From the NCBI GenBank assembly GCA_016861025.1, contig BOKO01000016.1:62001-126000 (forward strand): a stretch of DNA of 64,000 bases. The letters run 5' to 3'. The notes below the pieces were generated by a model. It had not been told where the DNA came from. It did no database searches and worked only from the letters and a program-made list of their open reading frames with translations. This document shows positions 12,106 through 26,787 of the stretch, piece by piece. Position numbers and translations under genes: made by a program. The stretch comes from Chloroflexota bacterium. Lineage in GTDB: Bacteria; Chloroflexota; Anaerolineae; Caldilineales; Caldilineaceae. The stretch's first letter is position 1. Every line of letters starts with the position of its first letter.

Positions 12106-13449
12106 ATGAAACAAGTTCCAATTATCTCGGCTGCGGAGGCTGCGGCGTTGGTCAAAGATGGCGACGTGATCATGGGCGGCGGCTTTGGCATGACCGGCAA
12201 CCCGGTGCACCTGCTTCACGCCCTGGCTGAGACTGGTGTGCGCGACCTTACCTTTATCGGCAATAATGTGGGTGAGCCGGGGCTTGGCGGCGGGCGGCTG
12301 CTGCGCAATGGTCAGATCAAGAAGGCGATCGGCTCCTTCTTTACGAGCAACCCAGAGGCTGTGCAGGCTGCGCAAAGCGGTGCGCTGGAGGTGCAATTGA
12401 TCCCGCAAGGCTCGCTGGCTGAAGCAATCCGCGCGGGCGGCGCCGGCATTGGCGGCTTCTACACACCGACGGCTGCTGGCACCACAGTTGCGGGCGACGC
12501 CGATGTCAAGATCATCAACGGCAAACCACAAGTTTTCGTGCCGGCGCTGCGCGCCGATGTCGCTTTCGTGCGCGCCTGGATGGCGGACACCGCCGGCAAC
12601 CTGGTCTATCGTATGACCGAGCAGAATTTCAACCGCGCCATGGCAACCGCCGCCGATCTGGTGATTGCCGAGGTGGAGCAGATCGTCCCCGTGGGTGAAC
12701 TCGACCCGAACCACATCCATACACCCGGTTGCTACGTCGATTATCTGGTCGAGGCGCATGTGACGGCTGAGGATCTCGGCTCGTCAGCGTCGGTGAAGGG
12801 CGGTGCGCGCAAAGTGAGCGAAGCGCGCATGAACATGGCGCGCCGCGCCTTTGCTGAACTCAAGCGCGGGGATGTCGTAAACCTGGGCATCGGCATCCCC
12901 ACACTGGTCGCTGACCTGATCCGTCCTGAAGATGGCATCATCCTGCACACCGAAAATGGCATGTTGGGCGTCGGCCCGGCGCCGGAGGAGGGCGGCGCAC
13001 TCGATTATCCGGTCAACGCCGGCAAGATTCCCGTGACGGCGCTGCCGGGCGCCAGCTACTTCGACAGCACCGATTCCTTTGCCATGATCCGCGGCGGGCA
13101 TATCGACGTCGCGATCATGGGCGGGCTGGAAGTGGACGAACAAGCCAATCTTGCCAACTGGGCGGTGCCAGGGCAGCCGTTGCTTGGCGTCGGCGGCGCC
13201 ATGGACCTGGCGGTGGGCGCCAAACGGCTGATCATCACGATGCAGCACACCAACCCCGACGGCAGCGCCAAGATCGTGCCACGTTGCACGCTGCCGTTGA
13301 CGGCTGCGGGTGTAGTCGATCTGGTCATCACCGAGCTGGCGGTCTTTGCATTTGAGGCGCGCCAGCTCATCCTGCGCGAGCTGATGCCCGGCGCCACGCT
13401 CGACGAAGTGCGCGCAAAAACAACCGCTCACTTTGTAGAGAGAATGTAG
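12106..13449 (+). CDS. Fused 3-oxoacid/acyl-CoA:carboxylate CoA-transferase (A+B subunits)
   Basis: This 447-residue enzyme moves coenzyme A between carboxylic acids, as in ketone-body or short-chain fatty acid activation. The A-type half covers about residues 1-225 (VKDGDVIMGGGFGMTGNP, FTSNPEAVQAAQSG, GGFYTPTAAGT). The B-type half covers about 240-447 (RGDVVNLGIGIPTLVAD). HTENGMLG contains the predicted catalytic Glu at position 283, and GGLEVDEQANLANW is also typical. Many bacteria encode the halves as two adjacent genes; here they are one chain. A 5-bp inverted repeat, AGAAC-TAT-GTTCT, lies 16 bp upstream and might be an operator. Preferred acids cannot be read from sequence. Confidence 0.9.
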   Translation: MKQVPIISAAEAAALVKDGDVIMGGGFGMTGNPVHLLHALAETGVRDLTFIGNNVGEPGLGGGRLLRNGQIKKAIGSFFTSNPEAVQAAQSGALEVQLIPQGSLAEAIRAGGAGIGGFYTPTAAGTTVAGDADVKIINGKPQVFVPALRADVAFVRAWMADTAGNLVYRMTEQNFNRAMATAADLVIAEVEQIVPVGELDPNHIHTPGCYVDYLVEAHVTAEDLGSSASVKGGARKVSEARMNMARRAFAELKRGDVVNLGIGIPTLVADLIRPEDGIILHTENGMLGVGPAPEEGGALDYPVNAGKIPVTALPGASYFDSTDSFAMIRGGHIDVAIMGGLEVDEQANLANWAVPGQPLLGVGGAMDLAVGAKRLIITMQHTNPDGSAKIVPRCTLPLTAAGVVDLVITELAVFAFEARQLILRELMPGATLDEVRAKTTAHFVERM

Positions 13450-13476
13450 GCGAAGTCCCATCATGTCCGACGCCGC

Positions 13477-15606
13477 TTACGCGATTAAGACTTCCGCATA
13501 CATTGCCTCTGGCGCGCCTAACGCACCGCTGCGCGTTCCCGGCGAGCTGCCGCCCGCATACAGCCGATACGCGCCTGGCTGCACACTAGATCGTCCATCA
13601 TCATCGACCGTGGCAAGCATCTCTGATGAAACGCGCAGGTTGAGCGTGCGCGTTTCGCCTGCCGCCAGGTGCACGCGCTGGAAGCCCACCAGCGTATACA
13701 GCGGATCGCCCGGCGCCGGTTCAACCTTGCTCAGATAGAGCTGCACCACCTCATCGCCCGCTACCTCTCCGGCGTTGGTGAGCGTCACCTGCACGGGCAG
13801 CGGCGCGCCTGCCTCTATTTCCGCTGGCACGCGGAGATCACTGTAAGCGAAGCGCGTATAGCTCAAGCCAAAGCCAAAGGGGAACTGTGGCTCCGATGTG
13901 GCATAGCGATAGGTCCGCCCGGTCATGGCATACTCCTCGAAGGGGGGTAACTGATCGAGCGAATATGGGAAGGTGAGCGGCAGCTTGCCGCCCGGCGCCA
14001 CGTCGCCAAAGAGCACGTCGGCGACGGCGCGCCCGCCCTCCTGCCCCGGATACCAGACGTAGAGAATCGCCTCAGCCAAATCGGCCACGTCGCCCAGCGC
14101 AATGGCGCTGCCGGCGGTGAGCACCAGCACCACGCGCGCACCGTTTGCCTTGAGCTGGCGCAGGAACTCCACCTGCACCGCCGGCAGCCCGATCTCGACG
14201 CGGTCGCCGTTGACGGGCGATTCGATGGCGTCGCCCTCTTCGCCCTCCATCTGCGGCGACAACCCCATGCACGCAATCACCACGTCGGATCGCGACGCCG
14301 ACGCCATCGCCCACGGGCTGGGGCTGGCTGGAACGTGCAGCAGCAGCGTGCCGGGGCGATACTCGAGCCGCACCCCCTCCGGCGTGCGCGCCACGATGCC
14401 CTCGATCAGCGTCGTCAGCGACTCGGACAGACCGTAGTAGTTGCCCATCAACACTTCGGCGTTGGCGGCGGTCGGCCCGATCACGTAGAGGCTGCGCAGG
14501 TTGCGCAGCGGCAGGATGGCGTTGTCGTTCTTGAGCAACACGATCGACTTGACCGCGGCTTCGTAGGCGAGATGGCGATGCGCGTCGCAGTTGATCACAC
14601 TCTCCGGGATCGAGGCATAAGGAACCAGTTCCGGCGGGTCGAACATGCCGAGCTTGAAGCGCGTCGTGTAGATGCGCGTCACGGCGCGGTCGATGTCGCT
14701 TTCATCGATCAGCCCGCGCGTCAGCGCCTCGTCGAGAAACTCGAAGGTCTGCCCGCACTCCAGGTCACAGCCGCGCTTGACCGCCAGCGCCGCGCTCTCT
14801 GCCGGGTCGCTGGTGACGCCGTGCGTGGTGTGCAGGTCGTTGAGCGCCCAACAGTCGGAGACGACGTGCCCCTGGAAGCCCCACTCCCCGCGCAGGATGT
14901 CGACGAGCAGCAGCTGGCTGGCACAACACGCTTCGCCGTTTGTGCGGTTGTAGGCGCCCATCACCGCTTCCACCTTCGCTTCGGTGACCAGCTTCTTGAA
15001 GGCGGGCAGATAGGTGGTGTAGAGATCGCGGCGCGAGACGCGCGCGTCGAACTCGTGGCGCTTGCTTTCGGGGCCGCTGTGGACGGCGAAATGCTTGGCG
15101 CACGCCGCCGCCTTGAGATAGCGCGGGTCGTCGCCCTGCAAGCCGCGCACAAACGCCGCGCCCATCTCGCCGGTCAGGAAGGGGTCCTCGCCCCACGTCT
15201 CCTGACCGCGCCCCCAGCGCGGGTCGCGGAAGATGTTGATGTTGGGCGACCAGAAGGTCAGCCCCTGGTAATGACCCGTTTCGCCGTAGCGGCGCAAGGT
15301 GGCGTGATACTTGGCGCGCCCTTCGTCGGCAATGGCGGCGGCGACGCGGCGGATCAGGTCGGGATCCCACGTCGCCGCCATGCCGATGGCTTGCGGAAAG
15401 ATGGTGGCGCGGCCGTTGCGGGCAATGCCATGCAGCGCCTCGCCCCACCAGTTATAGGCGGGAATGCCCAGGCGCGGGATCGCTGGCGCGTTGAAGAGAA
15501 GCTGCCCCAGCTTTTCCTCCGTCGTCATACGCCCGACCAGGTCGGCGACGCGGGCGGAGATTGGCTGCGTCGAGTCGAGATAGAGTGGTGCGTCGGCTGC
15601 GTTCAT
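13477..15606 (-). CDS. GH3 glycosidase, probable beta-xylosidase type
   Basis: The 709-residue protein has the three-part GH3 layout: an N-terminal barrel, an alpha/beta-sandwich with the DAIESPVNGD loop, and a C-terminal FnIII-like domain (PVQVTLTNAGEVAGDEVVQL). The family nucleophile is Asp251 in VVSDCW. The substrate-binding KHF is at 171-173. WGEALHGIAR and FPQAIGMAATWD are characteristic of the beta-xylosidase branch, so xylo-oligosaccharide cleavage is likely. No signal peptide is visible, indicating cytoplasmic action. The ATG at 15606 is favoured over one five codons upstream because CAAGGAAACACG provides a ribosome-binding site. It is convergent with the CoA-transferase gene and shares a strand with the sugar-uptake operon upstream. 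Confidence 0.9.
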   Translation of the reverse strand: MNAADAPLYLDSTQPISARVADLVGRMTTEEKLGQLLFNAPAIPRLGIPAYNWWGEALHGIARNGRATIFPQAIGMAATWDPDLIRRVAAAIADEGRAKYHATLRRYGETGHYQGLTFWSPNINIFRDPRWGRGQETWGEDPFLTGEMGAAFVRGLQGDDPRYLKAAACAKHFAVHSGPESKRHEFDARVSRRDLYTTYLPAFKKLVTEAKVEAVMGAYNRTNGEACCASQLLLVDILRGEWGFQGHVVSDCWALNDLHTTHGVTSDPAESAALAVKRGCDLECGQTFEFLDEALTRGLIDESDIDRAVTRIYTTRFKLGMFDPPELVPYASIPESVINCDAHRHLAYEAAVKSIVLLKNDNAILPLRNLRSLYVIGPTAANAEVLMGNYYGLSESLTTLIEGIVARTPEGVRLEYRPGTLLLHVPASPSPWAMASASRSDVVIACMGLSPQMEGEEGDAIESPVNGDRVEIGLPAVQVEFLRQLKANGARVVLVLTAGSAIALGDVADLAEAILYVWYPGQEGGRAVADVLFGDVAPGGKLPLTFPYSLDQLPPFEEYAMTGRTYRYATSEPQFPFGFGLSYTRFAYSDLRVPAEIEAGAPLPVQVTLTNAGEVAGDEVVQLYLSKVEPAPGDPLYTLVGFQRVHLAAGETRTLNLRVSSEMLATVDDDGRSSVQPGAYRLYAGGSSPGTRSGALGAPEAMYAEVLIA

Positions 15607-15630
15607 CGTGTTTCCTTGCATGATTGTGCG

Positions 15631-15906
15631 CTAATCCAGTTCATCATAGAAGCCATCATGCTTCATGCCGGCTTTCAATATGACGACCGTCACCGCTTCA
15701 TCATCGACGCGATAGACCAACCGATAGTGATCAAGCCGGATTTTGTAACGATCGGCCAGGCTGCCGCGCAGTTCTCTGGCATGGTCTGGCCGTGGATTGA
15801 ACGCCAGCTTTGCGATTTCGCGCTTGACCCGTTGGCGCATGTGGCCCGGCAGTTCTTCGATCTGCCGTCGCACGCTGCGCGCGATGTCAATCTGGTAGAC
15901 CTTCAT
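15631..15906 (-). CDS. RelE/ParE-family toxin
   Basis: This 91-residue protein has the compact RelE/ParE fold pattern. An N-terminal strand (MKVYQIDIARSV) is followed by two helices (RRQIEELPGHMRQRVKREI), then the core strands DRYKIRLDHYRLVYRVDD and AVTVVILKAGMKHDGFYD. RelE members cleave mRNA on the ribosome and ParE members inhibit gyrase. The Arg/Tyr/His-rich core (YRLVYR, KHDGFYD) is closer to the RelE type. It overlaps the 3' end of the antitoxin gene by 20 bp, typical of translational coupling in toxin-antitoxin pairs. The ATG at 15906 gives the usual family length. Confidence 0.85.
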   Translation of the reverse strand: MKVYQIDIARSVRRQIEELPGHMRQRVKREIAKLAFNPRPDHARELRGSLADRYKIRLDHYRLVYRVDDEAVTVVILKAGMKHDGFYDELD

Positions 15907-16177
15907 CGCCCAGCCACTCTTCAATTTCTGCTGGCGTCAACCGTTCCAGTGCATCTTCACCTCTGGCGATTGCCAGTTCAGCCTTCAGCGCCTCGATGCT
16001 GCATTCCAGGTCGTCGATATACTCGACGATAGCATTCCAACGCTCTGGCGAGACCAGGACGGCGGCCGGCTGACTGCGATTTGCCAGAATGACCGGCCCG
16101 TTCTTGAGCCGTTTGAACACCTCCAAATGACGGTGCTTCAAGTCCGAAATTGGCGCCATCTGTGGGACTGGGTGCAT
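15887..16177 (-). CDS. Phd/YefM-family antitoxin
   Basis: The 96-residue protein matches Phd/YefM antitoxins. An N-terminal DNA-binding part includes ISDLKHRHLEVFKRL, NGPVILANRSQPAAVLVSP and ERWNAIVEYI, and an acidic C-terminal tail (LTPAEIEEWLGDE) is expected to wrap the toxin. It should neutralise the toxin encoded directly downstream and, as known for the family, repress its own promoter. The ATG at 16177 has GGAGG seven bases ahead. A TATAAT box (minus strand, 16224-16219) lies further upstream, inside the stop region of the preceding gene. Confidence 0.88.
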   Translation of the reverse strand: MHPVPQMAPISDLKHRHLEVFKRLKNGPVILANRSQPAAVLVSPERWNAIVEYIDDLECSIEALKAELAIARGEDALERLTPAEIEEWLGDEGLPD

Positions 16178-16218
16178 AGTTGCCTCCAAAATAACCAAAT
16201 CATGTCCATTTGAAGGCT

Positions 16219-16224
16219 ATTATA
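16219..16224 (-). promoter_or_regulatory. -10 box of the toxin-antitoxin operon
   Basis: A consensus TATAAT on the minus strand would start transcription near 16212, giving a leader of about 35 bases with GGAGG before the antitoxin ATG. The -35 region is poor, consistent with a regulated promoter. Confidence 0.5.
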
Positions 16225-16227
16225 ATG

Positions 16228-16755
16228 TCATCCTCGCCACAGCGAAATATACATCCAGTTCGGAAAGGCTGTGACGGCTGTGATCGGTTTCCAGTGTCCC
16301 ACTAAATCTGGCATTGACGCAATGGCGTTGTTCCATGCTTTTAGATCAGGTGCAGGATAGACGAAACCAATCACCCACTTGTTTGGATTGCCGATTTCAT
16401 CCAGCTTCTTGAAGTCTTTTATCAGCCCAACGTGGTTGTCCCGGAAATAGAAGCGCAAATTGCGCGGAGTCTCAGCCGCCTGGCTGATGCACAGTGCTTT
16501 TAGTTCGCAGAGATGTTCTTGGCCTTGAATATGAAGCCGAAAGTCAACTTGCTTTCGCGTACCGTCTTTGGGTGAGGCGACATTTGCTTCACGCTCAAAT
16601 CCATCGATCCTTTGGCTGTTCAATAGCCTGGTGAATAGGACAAGCAACTCAGCTTTGAACCAGCCTTCAATACGACTATCCGCTTGTGCAAAAACCGTGA
16701 AATGTTCTTGCTTATTAAGAAACCACTCGACAAGGGAAGGAAGCAAGACTTCCAT
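16228..16755 (-). CDS. Small PD-(D/E)XK nuclease-like protein
   Basis: I do not recognise a named family for this 175-residue protein. Its middle contains a PD-(D/E)XK-type core: Glu35 in a helix (WFKAELLVLF), Asp71 (KQVDFRLHI) and Glu84-x-Lys86 (HLCELKAL). Spacing and hydrophobicity match known nuclease active sites. It could be a restriction-like or defence-associated nuclease, or a related non-catalytic protein. It sits upstream of a toxin-antitoxin pair on the same strand, in an island between two GH3 genes, which suggests horizontally acquired cargo. Its composition (many Lys, Asn, Phe) is less GC-driven than that of its neighbours. Confidence 0.6.
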   Translation of the reverse strand: MEVLLPSLVEWFLNKQEHFTVFAQADSRIEGWFKAELLVLFTRLLNSQRIDGFEREANVASPKDGTRKQVDFRLHIQGQEHLCELKALCISQAAETPRNLRFYFRDNHVGLIKDFKKLDEIGNPNKWVIGFVYPAPDLKAWNNAIASMPDLVGHWKPITAVTAFPNWMYISLWRG

Positions 16756-16809
16756 TTTTTTGATTCACCGCCTATTGACGCGATAGGTGGGCTAACTTGT
16801 CACCATTAA

Positions 16810-16857
16810 GCGAGTAGCGAGTGTAATTCTTCAAGCAACCTACATCCCGCTACTCGC
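16810..16857. repeat. Short heptamer inverted repeat (GCGAGTA class)
   Basis: GCGAGTAGCG (16810-16819) is the exact complement of CGCTACTCGC (16848-16857). Both arms consist of 7-bp units (GCGAGTA, GCGAGTG; CGCTACT, CGCTCGC). It lies in the gap after the GH3 gene, about 60 bp from its stop codon. Confidence 0.55.
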
Positions 16858-16918
16858 TCGCCATGTGCTCGATCAACATCGCTGAAAAAGCCAAGCGAAA
16901 CGATTGGCACGCTTCAGT

Positions 16919-19288
<2,370 letters not shown>

Positions 19289-19425
19289 GGTTCTTTTGAC
19301 CTCTTTGGTTTGAGAGAATTTGGTGACAGGCGCCGTCAAAGGCGCCGAATGAATTCGACGCCTGATAGGAGAAGCTGCGCGAAAGCGCACTGAAGCGCCC
19401 GCATTGTCCAACCGGCTGATGCATA

Positions 19426-19533
19426 TCAACAAATAGATTCGGTAATCGTAGATGCGGTTCTCAACCGCATTTCCCCGTCTGGCGAGAACGTGCGGCTAAG
19501 AGCCGCGCTTTGATTACCGGGTTATTTTGTTAA
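19426..19533. mobile_element. MITE-like element, copy 2
   Basis: The left end TCAACAAATAGATTCGGTAA and the right end (complement TTAACAAAATAACCCGGTAA) match the copy at 2221-2368. Inside are two perfect small hairpins: ATGCGGTT-CTC-AACCGCAT (19452-19470) and GCGGCT-AAG-AGCCGC (19492-19506). It separates the transporter genes from the GH3 gene. The wider 300-bp gap also holds GAAGCTGCGC/AAGCGCACTG wording that recurs near 37160. Confidence 0.6.
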
Positions 19534-19588
19534 TTCTCATGAGCCAGGTTTCTCCTATCAGATGATGGTTTCCACCCATCGGTGCGCA

Positions 19589-20537
19589 TCAATCGATGTG
19601 CTGCTCAGCGTACAAATGGCATGCCACCTGCGCGCCCTCCACCTCGAAATCGGGCGGCGGCGTGGTGCGGCAGATGCTCATCACATGCGAGCAGCGACCG
19701 GCGAAACGGCAGCCCTGGCGCAGATACTCTTCCTCCTCGGTGTCGGTGAGCTTGATCTCGCCCTGCCAGCGGTGCGCAGTGTCCGCCTCTGGGATCGACG
19801 CGCGCAGCAGTTGCGTGTACGGATGTTTGGGCGCCATCAACACCTGTTCGACCGTGCCCATCTCGGCGATCTTGCCGCGGAACATGATGGCGATGCGGTC
19901 GCAGACATAGTACGCCGTCGCCAGGTCATGGGTGATGTAGAGCACGCTCACGCCCAGCTCGTCGCGCAACTTCTTGAAGAGATTGACGATCGACATGCGC
20001 AGCGAGGCGTCGACCATTGAGACCGGCTCGTCGGCGATGATGAGCTGCGGGTCGGTGAGCAGCGCCCGCGCAATCGAAATGCGCTGAAGCTGGCCGCCGG
20101 AGAATTCGCTCGGATATTTGCCCGCCAGGTCTTCATGGCTCAAGCCGACCAGCCGCAGTTTGGCGTCGATGCGGTCGATGGCTTCCTGTTTGCTCTTCGC
20201 CAGTTTGTAATTTTCGATGGTCTCGAAAAAGTAGCGTTCAACCTGACGCAGCGGGTTGAAGGTGCCGAAGGGGTCCTGGAAGATCGCCTGGATGCCCTCG
20301 GTGAACCAGACCTTTTCGTTCTTGGCTTCTTTCTTGCCGCCGTGGATGATGACGCCCGACGTGGCGTGCTCAAAACCCATGATAATGCGCGCCGTCGTTG
20401 TCTTGCCGCAGCCGCTTTCGCCAGCCAGGGCGAAGATCTCCGCCGGTTTGATGTAGAACGAAATGTTATCGACGGCTGTGATCTTGACCCGTGAAAGCAC
20501 GCTGCCCAGGGTGAAGGTTTTGGTCAGGTTTTCGACT

Positions 20538-20554
<17 letters not shown>
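19589..20554 (-). CDS. Oligosaccharide/oligopeptide ABC transporter ATP-binding protein (DppF-like)
   Basis: The 321-residue protein is one of two ATPases that would energise the importer encoded upstream. It has Walker A GESGCGKTTTA, the ABC signature FSGGQLQRISIARAL, Walker B LIIADEPVSMVDAS and the H-loop THDLATAY. A C-terminal cysteine cluster typical of the peptide-type (oligo_HPY) subfamily is present (GCRFAGRCSHVMSIC). The ATG at 20554 lies behind a strong GGGGGAGGG site and overlaps the end of the other ATPase gene by 17 bp, so the two are translationally coupled. The subfamily name refers to peptides, but related systems in thermophiles carry cellobiose, xylo- and manno-oligosaccharides, which fits the GH3 neighbours. 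Confidence 0.92.
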
Positions 20555-21545
<991 letters not shown>

Positions 21546-21550
21546 GATCG

Positions 21551-22405
21551 TTACGCTGCCCCCACGCGCTGCACGCGTCTGCGTGGATCGAGATATTCAC
21601 TGATGCTGACCGACAGCCAATACAGGGCGATGAAGAGCAGGATCGACAGCGTGATCGGCGTCAACACCCACCACCAGCGGCCCAGCAGCACGGCCTGGTA
21701 GCTGATTGCCCAGTAAAGCATTGTGCCCAACGTCGGAATGGAAAGGTCGAGCAAGCCGAGAATGGCGAGCGTGATCTCCAGACCGATCGCCCACGCCATG
21801 TTGTTGATCAACGTGGAAAAGATCAGCGGCGTGGCGTACGGCATATATTCATTCATCACCAACCGAACGGTGCCTGCACCGGACAGTACAGCGGTCTTGG
21901 TGAAGTCGCGCTCGCGCAGGCTCAGAATCTGTGAGCGGATCAGTCGGGCATCCCACGCCCAGCCAAAGATCGCCAGCAGCAGACCCAGGCTGACGACGTT
22001 CATGCTGCCGCGGATGAGCATCGCCAGCAACACGATCATCAGAAAGAGCGGGATGACGAGCAGGCTGTCGCTGACGAACATCAACACTCGATCCGACTTG
22101 CCGCCAAGATAGCCGGCGACCATCCCGACCGTGACGGCAATCACGCGTGAGACCAGACCGGCGATCAGGGCGATGGTGAGCGAGTTGCGCACGGCAAAGG
22201 TCGCCATCCAGAAAATGTCCTGGCCGTTGGAGTCAGTGCCCAGCCAATACTGCGGCGACGGCCGCATATCGCGCGGCACCTCGCCCCACAGCGTCGGATC
22301 GTAGGGCGAGAAAAGAGAAAGCCCCGCAAAGACGAGCATCATTGCCAAAATCCAGAAGCCCCAGAAAAAGCGGTAATCTCGCAGTAAGTCTCTGAATACT
22401 TTCAC
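21551..22405 (-). CDS. ABC transporter permease (DppC-like)
   Basis: The 284-residue membrane protein has about six hydrophobic segments (the first is WGFWILAMMLVFAGLSLF). The binding-protein-dependent transport motif follows the helix AIFGWAWDARLIRSQILSLR and includes FTKTAVLSGAG, and it contacts the ATPase. LGTDSNGQDIFW near the N-terminus is typical of the DppC/OppC group. The start is GTG at 22405, with AGGAGT nine bases upstream. A heptamer repeat element of about 100 bp separates it from the DppB-like gene, unusual inside an operon. Confidence 0.9.
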   Translation of the reverse strand: MKVFRDLLRDYRFFWGFWILAMMLVFAGLSLFSPYDPTLWGEVPRDMRPSPQYWLGTDSNGQDIFWMATFAVRNSLTIALIAGLVSRVIAVTVGMVAGYLGGKSDRVLMFVSDSLLVIPLFLMIVLLAMLIRGSMNVVSLGLLLAIFGWAWDARLIRSQILSLRERDFTKTAVLSGAGTVRLVMNEYMPYATPLIFSTLINNMAWAIGLEITLAILGLLDLSIPTLGTMLYWAISYQAVLLGRWWWVLTPITLSILLFIALYWLSVSISEYLDPRRRVQRVGAA

Positions 22406-22440
22406 GCTATCTGTACTCCTTGTCGAGCAAAGAACTGTTT

Positions 22441-22541
22441 CGTGTTGCGTGTCTCGTGTTTCGTGTTACGTGTCTCGTGAAGTAGCATCAATTACGCATC
22501 ACGCAGCACGCAGCACGCAGCACGCATCACGCATCACGAAT
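22441..22541. repeat. Heptamer inverted-repeat element (CGTGTTN class)
   Basis: Six contiguous 7-bp units (CGTGTTG, CGTGTCT, CGTGTTT, CGTGTTA, CGTGTCT, CGTGAAG; 22441-22482) face seven units of the complementary type (TACGCAT, CACGCAG x3, CACGCAT x2, CACGAAT; 22493-22541). Only 10 bp lie between, so a long imperfect hairpin is possible. The last units contain the stop codon of the upstream permease gene (22534-22536). Confidence 0.8.
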
Positions 22542-23538
22542 ATCTGATGCGCGGGTCGAAGAGCGGATAGATCAAGTCCACGATTAGCACCGTCGTCGTG
22601 ATGGCGAAGATCGAAAAGATCGTGATGCCCATGATCAGGTTGTAATCACCGTTGATGATGGCGCGATAGAGCAGCGTTCCCAGCCCTGGATAGGAAAAAA
22701 CGATCTCGGTGATCAAGGCGCCGCTGAAAATCAATCCCAACGATAGCGCCAAGCCGGTGATTTGCGGCAGAAGGGCGTTGCGGAACACGTAGCGCGTGAC
22801 AATCTTGCGTTCGGTGACGCCGCTCAGACGGGCATATTGCACGTAGCTCTCACCGACGACGCTCTGCACCACCAGTTTCATCGTCTGGAACCAGACTGCC
22901 ATGCCCAGGATTACGATGGAAAGCGCTGGCAGGAACGAGTGCCACAGGACGCTCTGGATGAACGCCCAGTTCCAACTGGGCTGCATTCCCAACCTGGCGC
23001 CGCCAGAGACCGGGAACCAGCGCACTGCATAGGCAAAGAGCAGCAGCAACGCAAAGGCAAAGATATAGTAGGGCATCGGGCGAATCACCATCGCCACTCC
23101 ATCTAACACTTGCGACCAGCGGCTGCCGGAGTAATAGCCGGCGAAGGCGCCGAGTATATTGCCGAACACCCAGGATAGAATCGTTGTTGTCAACAATAAC
23201 CCAACTGTCCATGGCAGAGCGGTGGCGATCAACGTAGCCACGGGCGTTGGGAACTGGAAAAACGAGACGCCCAGGTCGCCGCGCGCCAGACGCTGCCAAA
23301 AGGCGATATATTGATCAAACCAACTACCCTCCAACCCGTACATTTGGGTCAGGTCGGCAATGATCTTGTCCATCGCGCCGGGTTCCAGCGTGGCGCCGCG
23401 CGCGCGTAACTCACCGATCGTGCGCAACACAGGGTCGTTGGGCAGCAGACGCGGAATGATAAAAACCGCCGTGATCCCGAAAAAAATGACCAGGATATAT
23501 TGGATGATCCGTGGAATAAGATAGCGTCGTAAAAACAT
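22534..23538 (-). CDS. ABC transporter permease (DppB-like)
   Basis: The 334-residue membrane protein forms the translocation pore with the DppC-like subunit. It has about six transmembrane helices, starting with IIQYILVIFFGITAVFIIP. It carries a DppB-type transport signature (SYVQYARLSGVTERKIVTRY) and ends after a helix with VDLIYPLFDPRIRYS, as is usual for this family. A GAGGTC ribosome-binding site precedes the ATG. The stop codon lies inside a heptamer repeat element, so the final one or two residues may be repeat-derived. Confidence 0.92.
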   Translation of the reverse strand: MFLRRYLIPRIIQYILVIFFGITAVFIIPRLLPNDPVLRTIGELRARGATLEPGAMDKIIADLTQMYGLEGSWFDQYIAFWQRLARGDLGVSFFQFPTPVATLIATALPWTVGLLLTTTILSWVFGNILGAFAGYYSGSRWSQVLDGVAMVIRPMPYYIFAFALLLLFAYAVRWFPVSGGARLGMQPSWNWAFIQSVLWHSFLPALSIVILGMAVWFQTMKLVVQSVVGESYVQYARLSGVTERKIVTRYVFRNALLPQITGLALSLGLIFSGALITEIVFSYPGLGTLLYRAIINGDYNLIMGITIFSIFAITTTVLIVDLIYPLFDPRIRYS

Positions 23539-23561
23539 GCCGCAGGTGACCTCCTCAGATA

Positions 23562-23679
23562 AAGAGATTGGAGATTAGAGATTGGAAGATTGGGAGATTC
23601 AGTGAATCAGCATCATGCATTAGAACCGACGCTGATCACAAGTCTCTCAATCTTTTAATCTCCAATCTCCTAATCTCTA
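23562..23679. repeat. Heptamer inverted-repeat element (GAGATTR class)
   Basis: GAGATTG/GAGATTA units (23562-23600) face AATCTCC/AATCTCT units (about 23647-23679) across roughly 45 bp. It fills the space between the solute-binding protein gene (stop at 23685) and the DppB-like gene. Confidence 0.75.
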
Positions 23680-23684
23680 TCCTT

Positions 23685-25643
<1,959 letters not shown>

Positions 25644-25680
25644 GCTGTTCTCCTTTTTACTTGGATTAAACTGAACATTA

Positions 25681-26706
<1,026 letters not shown>

Positions 26707-26748
26707 GGTTGTAAGCTCGATTGTCGAATATGGAGGTTTGCCAGTACC

Positions 26749-26784
26749 GGTATCGTTACCGGTATCGTTACCGGTATCGTTACC
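26749..26784. promoter_or_regulatory. Three tandem 12-bp operator-like boxes
   Basis: GGTATCGTTACC is repeated three times without gaps (26749-26760, 26761-26772, 26773-26784), with a partial unit before. Each unit has palindromic GGTA/TACC ends around a central CG, as LacI-family operators do. The boxes cover the predicted transcription start (about 26781) and initial transcribed bases of the LacI operon. Confidence 0.7.
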
Positions 26785-26787
26785 AGG

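Noticed and set aside
14335..16032. Plus-strand open frame of 565 codons across the GH3 and toxin-antitoxin region
   Set aside because: Antisense to three well-supported genes and crosses their boundaries, so it is a by-product of codon bias.
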